From Streptomyces phaeochromogenes (lineage in GTDB: Bacteria; Actinomycetota; Actinomycetes; Streptomycetales; Streptomycetaceae), in assembly GCF_001418655.1 (NCBI RefSeq), contig NZ_LIQZ01000153.1, forward strand, positions 1-42,606: a DNA stretch of 42,606 nucleotides, given 5' to 3'. The notes beneath the pieces were generated by a model. The model was not told the origin of the DNA. It saw only the letters and a program-made list of their open reading frames with translations, and ran no database searches. Below are positions 19,191-28,400 of this stretch, one piece after another. Position 1 is the stretch's first letter. Every line of letters starts with the position of its first letter. Position numbers and translations under genes: made by a program.

Positions 19191-19214
19191 CCGACCGCCG
19201 CGTCCACGGTTCCC

Positions 19215-19269
19215 TAGGGGGCAGACCGGCCGATTAGGGGTGGAAGCGGGTGGGTGGCGTACGTAGCCT
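19215..19269 (+). promoter_or_regulatory. TAGGGG pair and -10 element of the aminopeptidase promoter
   Basis: TAGGGG at 19215-19220 and 19235-19240 are exactly 20 bases apart. After 23 bases comes TAGCCT (19264-19269), a -10-like hexamer. The same 23-24 base gap is found at 20642, 33128, 33078 (minus) and 35784. Confidence 0.55.
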
Positions 19270-19335
19270 GCGTGCGTCACCCACCCGCCTCCCGCGGGTC
19301 GGTGTGCGTCGCCCACCCGCACCCCGCGGGTCGGT
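19246..19335 (+). repeat. 32-bp tandem duplication and long hairpin in the aminopeptidase leader
   Basis: Two 32-base units, 19272-19303 and 19304-19335, differ at three positions. GCGGGTGGGTG (19246-19256) pairs perfectly with CACCCACCCGC (19278-19288); with two G-U pairs the stem can extend to about 18 bp around a 7-base loop. The second unit carries a near-copy of the right arm, so two competing foldings are possible. If transcription starts near 19276 the left arm would lie outside the RNA and the structure would act in DNA only. Confidence 0.6.
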
Positions 19336-19364
19336 CCGCTTCCGAGGAACTGAGGTGATCCCCC

Positions 19365-20267
19365 ATGGCCGCGACCACCGGCACCCGAGGCAGGGTGCGG
19401 TTCGGGGAGTGGCAGACCTGGTACCGGGTGACCGGCGACCTGGGCTCCGGCCGACCGCCGCTCGTCGTCGCGCACGGGGGGCCGGGGAGCACACACGACT
19501 ACCTGCTGGGGCTGACCGCTCTCGCCGAGGAGGGCTGGCCGGTCGTCCACTACGACCAGCTGGGCAACGGCGGCTCCTCCCATCTGCCGGACCGCGGCGC
19601 GGACTTCTGGACGGTGTCACTGTTCCTCGACGAGCTGGACAACCTGCTGTCGGGTCTGGGCGTCGCGGACGACTACGCGCTGCTCGGCCACTCCTGGGGC
19701 GGAATGCTGGCCGCCCGGCACGCGGCGGGCCGCCCGCCTGGGCTGCGCGGGCTGGTCATCGCGAGTTCCCCTGCGTCCTATCCGCTGTGGCTGCGGGAAA
19801 TGAAGGTGCTGCGCGACCGGTTGCCGCCCGGGGTCAATGACACCCTGCTGCACCACGAGGCCGCGGACACCACCGAAAGCCACGCCTACCTCAAGGCGAT
19901 GCGCTGCTTCTACGACCGGCATGTGTGCCGATTGAAGCCCTGGCCGCGGGAATTCATGGCGTCGTTCTACGAGATCTACAACGATCCGACCGTCTACTTC
20001 ACGATGAACGGGCCGACGGAGTTCCACGTCATCGGGACTCTGCGGGACTGGTCGGTCGTGGAATGCTGTCCGGACATCGCCGTTCCCACACTTCTGACCT
20101 CGGGCCGGCACGACGAGGCGACACCGGTCACGATGCAGCCGTTCGCGGACCTCATTCCCGACGTTCGCTGGGAGATCTTCGAGGAGTCCAGTCACGTACC
20201 GCACATCGAGGAGCCCGAGCGGTTCCGGACGGTATTGTCCGAATTCCTGAACGGGCTCCTCGCCTGA
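19365..20267 (+). CDS. vinJ: Proline iminopeptidase-like alpha/beta hydrolase (VinJ-type amide hydrolase)
   Basis: 300 residues. HGGPGSTHDYL near residue 37 (oxyanion-hole segment of prolyl iminopeptidases), nucleophile S110 in GHSWGG, an acid in GRHDEATPV and a His in SSHVPHIEEPERF make a full catalytic set. In vicenistatin biosynthesis the homologue removes the aminoacyl cap (L-alanyl) from the terminal amine of the finished polyketide so that the amine can close the macrolactam; that role fits here because the capping enzyme is also present. GAGGTGAT gives a strong ribosome site before ATG 19365. The gene runs toward the minus-strand ACP gene and ends 8 bases from it. Confidence 0.9.
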   Translation: MAATTGTRGRVRFGEWQTWYRVTGDLGSGRPPLVVAHGGPGSTHDYLLGLTALAEEGWPVVHYDQLGNGGSSHLPDRGADFWTVSLFLDELDNLLSGLGVADDYALLGHSWGGMLAARHAAGRPPGLRGLVIASSPASYPLWLREMKVLRDRLPPGVNDTLLHHEAADTTESHAYLKAMRCFYDRHVCRLKPWPREFMASFYEIYNDPTVYFTMNGPTEFHVIGTLRDWSVVECCPDIAVPTLLTSGRHDEATPVTMQPFADLIPDVRWEIFEESSHVPHIEEPERFRTVLSEFLNGLLA

Positions 20268-20275
20268 TGCGTGGA

Positions 20276-20524
20276 TCAGACCGCGGGCGCGCTCAGATCG
20301 CGCAGCACCGCCCAGAGCGTCGCCGGCGTCGCGAACGTCTCCAGGGTCAGCGCGTCGTCGGCCAGCCTGAGACCGTAGGCGTTCTCCAGCGCGCTGAGCA
20401 ATTCCACCGTACCCAATGAGTCCAGGCCGAGATCGCGCAGTGTCGCGTCCTCGTCCAGGAGCTCCTCGGGACCGAGAAACGGCAGATACCTGCGCACGAT
20501 TTCCTCGAACCGCTCATCCCACAT
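20276..20524 (-). CDS. vinL: Stand-alone acyl carrier protein for the beta-amino acid starter (VinL-like)
   Basis: 82 residues, typical size of a free ACP. The phosphopantetheine serine is S36 in [15 protein letters not shown] 20524 was chosen because GGAG precedes it by about 6 bases; a longer in-frame start at 20554 lacks this. In the vicenistatin system the carrier holds 3-methylaspartate from the adenylating enzyme, then the decarboxylated 3-aminoisobutyrate, then the aminoacylated form, before transfer to the PKS. It is transcribed on its own, divergent from the adenylating enzyme gene. Confidence 0.93.
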   Translation of the reverse strand: MWDERFEEIVRRYLPFLGPEELLDEDATLRDLGLDSLGTVELLSALENAYGLRLADDALTLETFATPATLWAVLRDLSAPAV

Positions 20525-20598
20525 GGTGACTCCGTAGAATCGCGAAATCCTCAAAATCCAACGCGTACATCACATCGGGAACGCGCAGGTCCGGGCAA

Positions 20599-20677
20599 CC
20601 CTTAACGCCCCCAGAGGGAAATTCGGCGGCGTAGGGGTGGCTAGGGGTCTTTCGGCGGGCCACCGCCTCCTTACTGT
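20599..20677 (+). promoter_or_regulatory. TAGGGG pair and -10 element of the starter-unit operon
   Basis: TAGGGGT occurs at 20632-20638 and 20642-20648, ten bases apart (one helical turn). TACTGT (20672-20677) follows after 24 bases as a -10-like element; the start codon is at 20749. A related half-site CCCTTA (20599-20604; TAAGGG on minus) faces the ACP gene, for which I see no convincing -10. This lies within the 224-base divergent region 20525-20748. Confidence 0.55.
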
Positions 20678-20748
20678 GCGGCTTCGGAAAGGCTCTCGAC
20701 AGAACTCCCCCGCAAAACGGGGATGTCGGCGCGAACGGGAGGGAGCAC

Positions 20749-22299
20749 ATGAAGGAACTCGCGGTTTCGGACGTCGCCACGCGGAAGGCGGCGGCCGACG
20801 GCGGGCTGGTCCACGAGCTGCTGGAACAGGCCGTGTTGACGGCGGCGGACGCCCCCGCGGTACGCGACGCCGACGGGATGTGGACCTACCGGCGGCTGAG
20901 CGAGCTGAGCCAGGCGTTCGGAGCCTGGCTCGACGCCCGGAGTGTGGGCCACGGCGACCGGCTCGTGGTCCAGGCGCCCAGCCGCCGGGAACTGGTCGCG
21001 ATGTTCTACGGCGCCGTCTCCCGCGGTGCCGTCCTCGTCCCGCTCAACCCGGGGATGAAGGCCTTCCACCTGGAGTCCGTGCTGGCCAACGCCGAGCCCG
21101 CCATGATGATCGGAGCCGGGCCGAACACCGGACGGCTGCGAGAACTCACGACGGTCCCGGTGCACGACCAGGCCGAGTTGTGGCCGGAGGTGGAGGCGCT
21201 GGCAAACGGCGTCCCGTCGGCACCGGCCGCCGAGGTCAGGCCGCAGGACATCGCCGTCCTCGTCTACACCTCGGGCAGCACCGCCGCGCCCAAGGCCGTG
21301 GTCTGCCCGCACGCCCAGATGACCTTCGCCTCGCGGGCCATCGACGAGGTCCTCGCGTACCGGCCGGACGACGTGGTGTTCTGCCGGTTCCCGATCTCGT
21401 GGGACTACGGGCTCTACAAGGTGCTGCTGACGTGCATCGGCCGCAGCGAACTGGTGCTGGCCGACGAGGAGTCCGACCTGTCCCTGCTGCGGCGGATGCG
21501 GGAGACGCGCGCCACGGTGGTGCCGATCGTCCCCTCGCTGGCGCAGATGATCGTCTCGCTCGCCCGGCGCGGTCCGGGTGGGCTGCCGCCGGTGCGGATG
21601 TTCACCAACACCGGGGCAGCCCTGCCGACCACGACGATCCGGGCTCTGCGCGAACTGTTCCCTGGTGTCCGGGTGGTCCGCCAGTTCGGCCAGACCGAGT
21701 GCAAGCGCGTATCGATCATGCCTCCCGAGGAGGACGAGGAACGGCCGGGCTCGGTCGGGCTGCCGCTGCCCGGCACGCGGGTGCTGATCCTGGACGCCGA
21801 GGGGCAGCCTCTGCCGACCGGGGAGACCGGCGAGATCGTGGCCACGGGCCCGCATGTGATGCCCGGCTACTGGCGGGTGCCGGAGCAGACGGCCCGCGCG
21901 TTCCGCGGCGACCCGGTCACCGGCCGGCCGCGGCTGCACACCGGCGACTACGGGCGGCTGGACGGTGACGGCTATCTGTACTTCGAGGGCCGGCGCGACG
22001 ACATGTTCAAGCGCAAGGGCATCCGGATGAGCACGGTGGAGATCGAGGCCGCGGCCCTGGACGTACCGGGCGTGCGGGCGGCAGCCGCCCTTCCGCCCTC
22101 CGGCGGCACCGATCTGGCGATCGTGGTGGAGGGCGAGCCCGGGGTCGAACCGCACGTGGTCCTGCGGGAGTTGGCTGCCCGTCTGGAGCCCGCGAAGGTG
22201 CCGGCGGTGTGCCGGGTGGTCGCCGAGCTTCCGCTGACGGCCCACGGCAAGAACGCCCGCCGTGAACTGACGGCACTGCTTGAGGAGACCGGTCCGTGA
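20749..22299 (+). CDS. vinN: Acyl-/aminoacyl-adenylating enzyme for 3-methylaspartate (VinN-like)
   Basis: 516 residues, a single adenylation domain with no carrier or condensation domain. Core motifs: VYTSGSTAAPKA (A3), FGQTE (A5), TGDYGRLDGDGYLYFEGRRDD (A7-A8) and LTAHGKNARREL with the catalytic C-terminal Lys (A10). D219 in FPISWDYGL occupies the region where VinN uses an Asp to hold the beta-amino group of (2S,3S)-3-methylaspartate; this mapping is from memory. It should load 3-methylaspartate onto the free ACP. GGGAGGGA lies shortly before ATG. The stop overlaps the start of the decarboxylase gene (GTGA), so these are coupled in an operon that continues through the mutase genes. Confidence 0.9.
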   Translation: MKELAVSDVATRKAAADGGLVHELLEQAVLTAADAPAVRDADGMWTYRRLSELSQAFGAWLDARSVGHGDRLVVQAPSRRELVAMFYGAVSRGAVLVPLNPGMKAFHLESVLANAEPAMMIGAGPNTGRLRELTTVPVHDQAELWPEVEALANGVPSAPAAEVRPQDIAVLVYTSGSTAAPKAVVCPHAQMTFASRAIDEVLAYRPDDVVFCRFPISWDYGLYKVLLTCIGRSELVLADEESDLSLLRRMRETRATVVPIVPSLAQMIVSLARRGPGGLPPVRMFTNTGAALPTTTIRALRELFPGVRVVRQFGQTECKRVSIMPPEEDEERPGSVGLPLPGTRVLILDAEGQPLPTGETGEIVATGPHVMPGYWRVPEQTARAFRGDPVTGRPRLHTGDYGRLDGDGYLYFEGRRDDMFKRKGIRMSTVEIEAAALDVPGVRAAAALPPSGGTDLAIVVEGEPGVEPHVVLRELAARLEPAKVPAVCRVVAELPLTAHGKNARRELTALLEETGP

Positions 22300-23567
22300 A
22301 CCGCTACGCGGAGCTCGCCGAACGCTTCGGAACCCCGCTGTACGTCTACGACCTCGACGAGGTGGAGGCCGCCAGGGCGGAGCTGTTCGAAGCCCTGCCG
22401 GAGGGCAGCGGCGTGTACTACGCGCTCAAGGCCAACCCGCACCCGGACATCGCCCGTGCGCTGCGCGAAGGCGGAGGCGGTTCCTCGGTCGGCGGCGGGG
22501 AAGCCTGCCGGGCGGAGATCTCCTCCGGCGGGGAGCTGGCCGCGGCCCTGGAGGCGGGCTTCGACCCGGCCGACTGCCTCTACACCGGACCGGGCAAGAC
22601 CACCGCCGAGCTGGAACACGCCCTGGCCGCCGGAGTGCGGATGTTCTCCACCGACTCGGTCACCGATGTACAGCGGGTGGGCGCCGCCGCCGCGCGGCAC
22701 GGTCTGGTCGCCGACTGCCTGCTGCGGGTCAACGGCGCTCTGTCAGGCGCCACCACCGGCATCCGGATGACCGGCCGGCCCTCGCAATTCGGCTTCGACG
22801 TCGAGCAGTTGCCCGAGGCGGTGCCCCAACTGCGCCGCACCGAGGGCGTACGGCTGGCCGGGCTGCACTTCTTCCCGCTGAGCAACGCCGAGGACGAGGC
22901 CGGCCTGATCGGCGAGTTCGAGCACACGCTCGTCCAGGCCGCCACGATCGAGCGGGAGTCGGACCTGCCCCTGGCCGTACTGGACCTGGGCGGCGGGTTC
23001 GCCGCGCCCTACGGGGTGCCGGGCACCCGGAGCAGTTACCCGAAGCTGCGGTCCGAACTCCAGTCGGTCCTGGACACCCATCTGCCGCACTGGCGCGGCG
23101 GCACACCGGCCATCGCCTTCGAGTCGGGGCGGTACCTGGTGGCGTGTGCGGGCACCCTGCTGCTGGGCGTCACCAACGTCAAGAAGGGCCGGGACCGCAC
23201 CTTCGTCGTCCTGGACGGCGGTATCAACACCTTCGGCGGCATGTCCGGCCTGGGACGCCTGCTGCCTGCCGCCGTGGCGCTCGACGGCGACGGCGCCCCG
23301 CCCGTCACGACCGCCAGCCTGGTGGGGCCGCTGTGCACCCCGGGCGATGTGCTGGGCCGGGATGTGGACGTACCGCCGCTGCGGCCGGGCGACGTGGTCA
23401 CCGTGCCCAACGCCGGTGCCTACGGCGTCAGCGCGAGCCTGCTGGCGTTTCTGGGCAGACCCGCTCCCACCGAGGTGGTGGTGCGTGGCCGCGAGATCGT
23501 CTCGGTGTCGCGGCTGGAGTACCGGCGCTCCCCGCTGCCGACGGACTCGACGGAGTCGACGTGGTGA
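22296..23567 (+). CDS. vinO: PLP-dependent decarboxylase of the ACP-bound beta-amino acid (VinO-like)
   Basis: 423 residues, fold type III (diaminopimelate/ornithine decarboxylase-like). YVYDLDEV and YYALKANPHP with PLP lysine K45 are at the N-terminus; SSGGEL, DLGGGFAAPYG, FESGRYLV, GPLCTPGDVLG and NAGAYG follow in family order. In the vicenistatin pathway this enzyme decarboxylates 3-methylaspartyl-ACP to 3-aminoisobutyryl-ACP. A Gly-rich stretch of about 12 residues (GGGGSSVGGGEA, near residue 62-73) sits just before SSGGEL, where relatives I remember have a shorter link. GTG at 22296 overlaps the upstream stop; its own stop overlaps the mutase S start in the same way. Confidence 0.92.
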   Translation: MNRYAELAERFGTPLYVYDLDEVEAARAELFEALPEGSGVYYALKANPHPDIARALREGGGGSSVGGGEACRAEISSGGELAAALEAGFDPADCLYTGPGKTTAELEHALAAGVRMFSTDSVTDVQRVGAAAARHGLVADCLLRVNGALSGATTGIRMTGRPSQFGFDVEQLPEAVPQLRRTEGVRLAGLHFFPLSNAEDEAGLIGEFEHTLVQAATIERESDLPLAVLDLGGGFAAPYGVPGTRSSYPKLRSELQSVLDTHLPHWRGGTPAIAFESGRYLVACAGTLLLGVTNVKKGRDRTFVVLDGGINTFGGMSGLGRLLPAAVALDGDGAPPVTTASLVGPLCTPGDVLGRDVDVPPLRPGDVVTVPNAGAYGVSASLLAFLGRPAPTEVVVRGREIVSVSRLEYRRSPLPTDSTESTW

Positions 23568-24085
23568 ACGAACCGGCGAGGCTGCCCGCCCCGCGCGGCA
23601 CGGTGATCGTCAGCAGCGTCGCCTCCGACGCGCACACCTGGAACCTGGTGCTGCTCCAGCTGCTGCTGGAGGAGATGGGCTACCACGTGATCAACCTGGG
23701 CCCGTGCGTTCCCGACGCGCTGCTGGTCGAGGAGTGCGTCCTGCGCCAGCCCACCATGGTGGTCATCAGCAGCATCAACGGCCATGGCTACGCCGACGGC
23801 CTGCGTCTGGCGCCCCGACTGCGGGCCCGGCCGGAACTGGCCGCCACGCCCATCGTCATCGGCGGCAAGCTCGGCGTGGTCGAGGACGCCACCGAACGCG
23901 ACCGGCAGTCCGCGGTCCTGCTGGAGGCCGGTTTCGACGCCGTGTTCGCCGACGCGCACGCCACCGACCTGTGCCGCTACCTCCGCTCCGGGGAGCCCGT
24001 CGGCCAGTCCACAGGGACGTCCGTAGGGCCGTCCGCCGGACAGGCGGTGCCGCGGACGGTGGCCGGGGCACCGGGCCGGCCGTGA
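23564..24085 (+). CDS. vinH: Glutamate mutase S (cobalamin-binding) subunit
   Basis: 173 residues. B12-binding fold: VIVSSVASDAHTWN holds the Asp-x-His segment whose His coordinates cobalt in base-off B12; VVISSINGHGYADG and IVIGGKLGV supply the later signature Ser and Gly-Gly. The canonical DxHxxG reads DAHTWN here, with Asn in place of Gly. With the E subunit it rearranges L-glutamate to 3-methylaspartate. Start GTG 23564 overlaps the decarboxylase stop; GTG 23561 is an alternative. Mutase S and E being side by side next to a decarboxylase is the strongest sign of a 3-aminoisobutyrate-type starter. The vinH/vinI letter assignment is from memory. Confidence 0.93.
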   Translation: MNEPARLPAPRGTVIVSSVASDAHTWNLVLLQLLLEEMGYHVINLGPCVPDALLVEECVLRQPTMVVISSINGHGYADGLRLAPRLRARPELAATPIVIGGKLGVVEDATERDRQSAVLLEAGFDAVFADAHATDLCRYLRSGEPVGQSTGTSVGPSAGQAVPRTVAGAPGRP

Positions 24086-25452
24086 ACAGCCGGCACCGCG
24101 TCCCCGCGCTCCGCGGCGTCGATTTCGGGGAGTTCGTCAGGCGGCGGGCCGCGGCCGGGACGCTGGTCGTTCAGCCCCGGATGGGCTTCGACGACCCGCG
24201 GAAGATGCGGGCCGGACTGTCCGCCACCAAGTCGGCCGCCGCGGCGACCGTGGGCACCGTGACCCTGGACAGCTACACCCGGCTGCGGGACGACGCGGCA
24301 CTCGCCGACGCCCTGGCCAGGGGCCGCCCGCTGAACGGCTACCCGATCGTCGCCCACGATCGCGCGGTCACCGAGGCGATGCTGGCTGGGCTGTACGGCC
24401 CAGACTTCCCGGTCCAGGTCCGGCACGGCTCGGCGGTGCCGCAGGACATCTTCGAGGCACTGGTCGCGCTGCGCCTCAACGCCACCGAGGGCGGTCCGGT
24501 CTCGTACTGCCTGCCCTACGGGCGCACCCCGCTGGCGGAGTCGGTGCGCAACTGGACCCAGTGCGTGCGGCGGTTCGCGGAACTGCGGGAGGAGGGCGCC
24601 GAGCCGCATCTGGAGACGTTCGGCGGCTGCCTGATGGGCCAACTGTGCCCGCCCGGCCTGCTGGTGGCGGTCTCCGTACTCGAAGCGCTGTTCTTCCAGC
24701 AGCACGGGGTACGCAGCGTCTCGCTCAGCTATGCCCAGCAGACCCACGCCGGGCAGGACCGGGAGGCGGTGGCCGCGCTGCGGCGCCTGTGCGGCGAGCT
24801 GCTCCCGGCCGGGAGCTGGCACGTGGTGGTCTACGCCTACATGGGGCTGTACCCGGTCACCGTCCAGGGCGCCTACCGACTGCTGGGGGCGGCGGCCGAA
24901 CTGGCGGTGCGTTCCGGGGCGGAGAGGCTGATCGTCAAGACGGTCGCGGAGTCGCGGCAGATCCCGCCGATCGAGGAGAACGTGGCGGCACTGGAGTTCG
25001 CCGCCGCCACGGCGGCCCGTACCGTCCGCGACGGCCGGTCCGACGCGGAGGACAGTGAGACCTACCAGGAGGCGGCGGCACTGGTCCACGCGGTGCTCGG
25101 CCTGGGGCGGGACCTCGGTGGTGCGCTGGTCCGGGCGTTCGAGCGCGGCTATCTGGACGTCCCCTACTGCGTGCACCCCGACAACCGTGGGCGCACCCGC
25201 AGTCACCTCGACGGCGAAGGCAGGCTGCGCTGGGCCGACCCGGGAGCACTGCCGCTGGCACGGCACGGCCGGACCGGCGCGGCCCGCCGGGTCACTTCGG
25301 CCGAACTCCACGCCGATCTGCACTTTGTGCGCAGGGCCTTCGACGGCGCCGACGAGGAGCGAGTGGCCCTCACGGGCGGTTCGGCCGCCGTACCGGTTCA
25401 GGACGGTCTCCCCAACGGCTCCCCGGAGATCGCCCGGGCAGAGGGTTCCTGA
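24082..25452 (+). CDS. vinI: Glutamate mutase E (catalytic) subunit
   Basis: 456 residues, slightly shorter than stand-alone clostridial MutE. PRMGFDDPRKMRAGL near the N-terminus, LNGYPIVAHDR, RHGSAVPQDIF, EGGPVSYCLPYGR, ETFGGCLMGQLCPP and VYAYMGLYP are characteristic of the TIM-barrel E subunit that houses adenosylcobalamin and glutamate. Start GTG 24082 overlaps the S-subunit stop (GTGA). Product: (2S,3S)-3-methylaspartate for the VinN-like enzyme. It ends 24 bases before the SARP regulator. Confidence 0.94.
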   Translation: MNSRHRVPALRGVDFGEFVRRRAAAGTLVVQPRMGFDDPRKMRAGLSATKSAAAATVGTVTLDSYTRLRDDAALADALARGRPLNGYPIVAHDRAVTEAMLAGLYGPDFPVQVRHGSAVPQDIFEALVALRLNATEGGPVSYCLPYGRTPLAESVRNWTQCVRRFAELREEGAEPHLETFGGCLMGQLCPPGLLVAVSVLEALFFQQHGVRSVSLSYAQQTHAGQDREAVAALRRLCGELLPAGSWHVVVYAYMGLYPVTVQGAYRLLGAAAELAVRSGAERLIVKTVAESRQIPPIEENVAALEFAAATAARTVRDGRSDAEDSETYQEAAALVHAVLGLGRDLGGALVRAFERGYLDVPYCVHPDNRGRTRSHLDGEGRLRWADPGALPLARHGRTGAARRVTSAELHADLHFVRRAFDGADEERVALTGGSAAVPVQDGLPNGSPEIARAEGS

Positions 25453-25464
25453 CGGTGTGTCGGT

Positions 25465-25476
25465 GATAATCGGAGT
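25465..25476 (+). promoter_or_regulatory. Possible leaderless promoter of the SARP gene
   Basis: GATAAT (25465-25470) ends six bases before ATG 25477, the usual distance from a -10 box to the first transcribed base. GGAG is only one base from the ATG, too close for a normal ribosome site. A leaderless transcript starting at the A of the ATG would explain both. No good -35 box is visible. Read-through from the mutase operon is also possible. Confidence 0.45.
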
Positions 25477-28400
25477 ATGTGGCTGTGGGTCCTGGGCGAG
25501 TTGAGGGTGCTGCGCGACGACCTGAGCCCGGTCGAGATCCGCGGTCCCCGGGCCCGCTCGCTGCTCGTCCTGCTGGCGCTGCACGCCGACCGGCCGGTCA
25601 CGGTCGACACCCTGATCGACGGCCTGTACGGCAGCCGTCCTCCGGGAGACGCGCTCAACGCGCTGCACTCGCAGGTCTCCCGGCTGCGCCGCGAGTTGCG
25701 CAAGGCCGACCGCCGCGAGCTGGTCGAGTCCCATGCCGCCGGGTACCGGCTGGCGGCCGACCCGCAGGACATCGACGCGCATCGCTTCGAGCGGTTGAGC
25801 GCGCACGGCAGACGGGAGCTGGCCGCGGGCGACCACGGCCGGGCCGCCGAACTGCTGCGCGAGGCACTGGCCCTGTGGTCCGGGCCGGCGCTCGCCGGAC
25901 TGGACGGGGCTCCGTTCGCCCGCGCGCAGGCGGTGCGCTTGGACGAACTGCGGCTGGAGGCTCTGGAGGACCGGGCCGAGGCGGATCTCGCCCTGGGCAG
26001 GCATCGTGAACTGGTCACCGGGTTACGGCAGTTGGTCGCTGACCACCCGCTGCGCGAGCGCCCGCACGGGCAGTTGATGCGTGCGCTCCACGGCTGCGGC
26101 CGACGCGCCGAGGCGCTGGCGGTCTTCCAGGAGCTGCGCCGCACGCTGGCCGACGAGCTGGGCAACGACCCCTCCGACGAACTGTGCGCGGTGCAGCTGG
26201 CGGTGCTGCGGGGCGACGCCTCGCTGACCCCGGCGGCCCCACCGGTCCCGGCCTCGCTCTCGGTCTCGGTCTCCGTCGGCGGCACCCGCACCCCGCTGCC
26301 CGCGCAGCTGACCAGTTTCGTCGGGCGCCGCGACGAACTGGAGCGGGTGGGCCGGCTGCTGGGGCCCCTGGAGCGCGGCGGGGGCGCCCGGCTGGTCACC
26401 GTGGTCGGTCCCGGGGGCGCGGGCAAGACCAGGCTGGCGATCGAGGCCGCGGGCCGGGAGGCGGGCGCCACCGCGTTCGTCGACCTGGGCGGCACTCGGG
26501 ACAGCCTCGGGGTGCCGCAACTGGTGCTGAACGCGCTGGGCATGCGGGAGGGCGTGCTTGCCCCCGGCGGGCGTCAGGGGCAGCCGCCGGACGCCGTCGA
26601 GCGGCTCACCACCGCGCTGTCCGGCACGTCGGTGCTGCTGGTGCTGGACAACTGCGAGCACGTGATCGAGGAGGCCGCGGCGCTGGTGCACCGGCTGCTG
26701 AGTTCCTGCCCCCGGGTGCGGGTGCTCGCCACGAGCCGGGAGGCGCTGGGCATCACCGGCGAGATGCTGTGTCCGCTGCCGCCGCTCGCCCCGCCGCCGG
26801 AGGGGGTCACCGCGCAACGGGCCACGGAGTATCCGGCGGTCCGTCTGTTCGCCGACCGGACGGCCGCGGTGCGCCCCGGTTTCCGGGTGGACGAGGAGAA
26901 CGTGTCCGCCGTGGTACGGATCTGCCGCGCCCTGGACGGTCTGCCACTGGCGATCGAGCTGGCGGCGGCCCGGGTTCGCGCGCTGCCGGTGGACGCCGTC
27001 GCCGCCCGTCTCGACGACCGGTTCCGGCTGCTGAGCCGGGGCAGCCGCACGGCCTCGCCGCGCCATCAGACGCTGCGCGCGGTGGTGGGCTGGAGCTGGG
27101 ACCTGTTGGAGGAGGACGAACAGCGGCTGGCCATGCGGCTGACGGTGTTCGCGGGCCCCTTCACCCTGGAGGCGGCGGGCAGCGTGTGCGGGCTGCCGGA
27201 CGCCGAGGCGGTGGAGCTGCTCGCCGGGCTGGCCGACAAGTCGCTGATCGAGGGCAACGGCGGGCGATACCGGATGCTCAGCACCGTACGGGCGTTCTGC
27301 GCGGAGCGGCTGGCCGAAGCGGGCGAGGAGGAGCGACTGCTGCGCCGGCACGCGGAGTACTTCGCCGAACTGGCGCGGGCCGCCGAGCCGCACCTGCGCG
27401 GCGCGGGACAGCTGACGTGGCTGTCGCGGCTGGCCGAGGAGCACGCCGATCTCCAGGCCGCGCTGCGCTGGGCGGTGCGTGGCGATCAGGAGCTGGCGCT
27501 GGGCATGATCGCCGCGCTGTCGTCGTACTGGTGGCTGCGCGGGCTGCGCACGGACGGCGCCTCAGCCTCCGTCGAGCTGCTGCGGGAGATCGGTACGGGA
27601 CCGCCCGCCGGGCTGGAGGAGGAGTACGTGCTGTGCGTGCTGAACGCGGCGGCCAAAGGCGAGGCGGGCAGGGCACTCCAGGCACATCTGGCGCGTGCCG
27701 AGACGGTGATGGCCGAGCCGTTCTGGCCACCCCGCTACCCCTTTCTGACCGTGCTGTGGGTGATGGGCACGGGGCTGCCGCGACCGCTGGAGGTGTCCGG
27801 GCTCCTGGAGCGCTCCGATCCCTGGTCGGGGGCGCTGGTCCGGCTGGGCCAGGGGCACATGGCGCTCTTCGGCGGCGAAGTGGCGGAGGCCGAGCGGCAG
27901 TTCGAGCGGTCACTGGGCGAGTTCCGGTCCCAGGGGGATCGCTGGGGAACGGTGCTGTGCCTGGCGGAGCTGGCCATGCTGGCGGGCTGGCGGGGCCGCC
28001 CGGAGCGCTCGCAGACGCTGTACGACGAGGCGTTGGAGCTGGCGGGGCGGTTGGGCGCGGTGGAGGACATCGCGGATCTGCTGTGCCGCAAGGGCGACGG
28101 GCTGGTGGCGGTGGGCGAGTTCGGCCGGGCGCGGGAGGCGTACGAGCGGGCGGCCGGGACCGCGCGGGAGAACGGGGCGCCGCAGCGTCCCGCGGCCGTC
28201 GAGTGGGGCCTGGGTGAGATCGCCCGGCTGGGCGGCGATCCGCGGGAGGCCCGGCTGCGGTACGAGGCGGCGCTGGGGGCGTGTGCCACCGGCTGGTTCG
28301 CGGCCGAGGAGCTGCGGGCCCGGGTGTTCGTGGCGCTGGGCCGGATCGCCGAGGCCGAGCGGGATCCGGCACGGGCCGCCGAATGGCACCGGCGGGCGCT

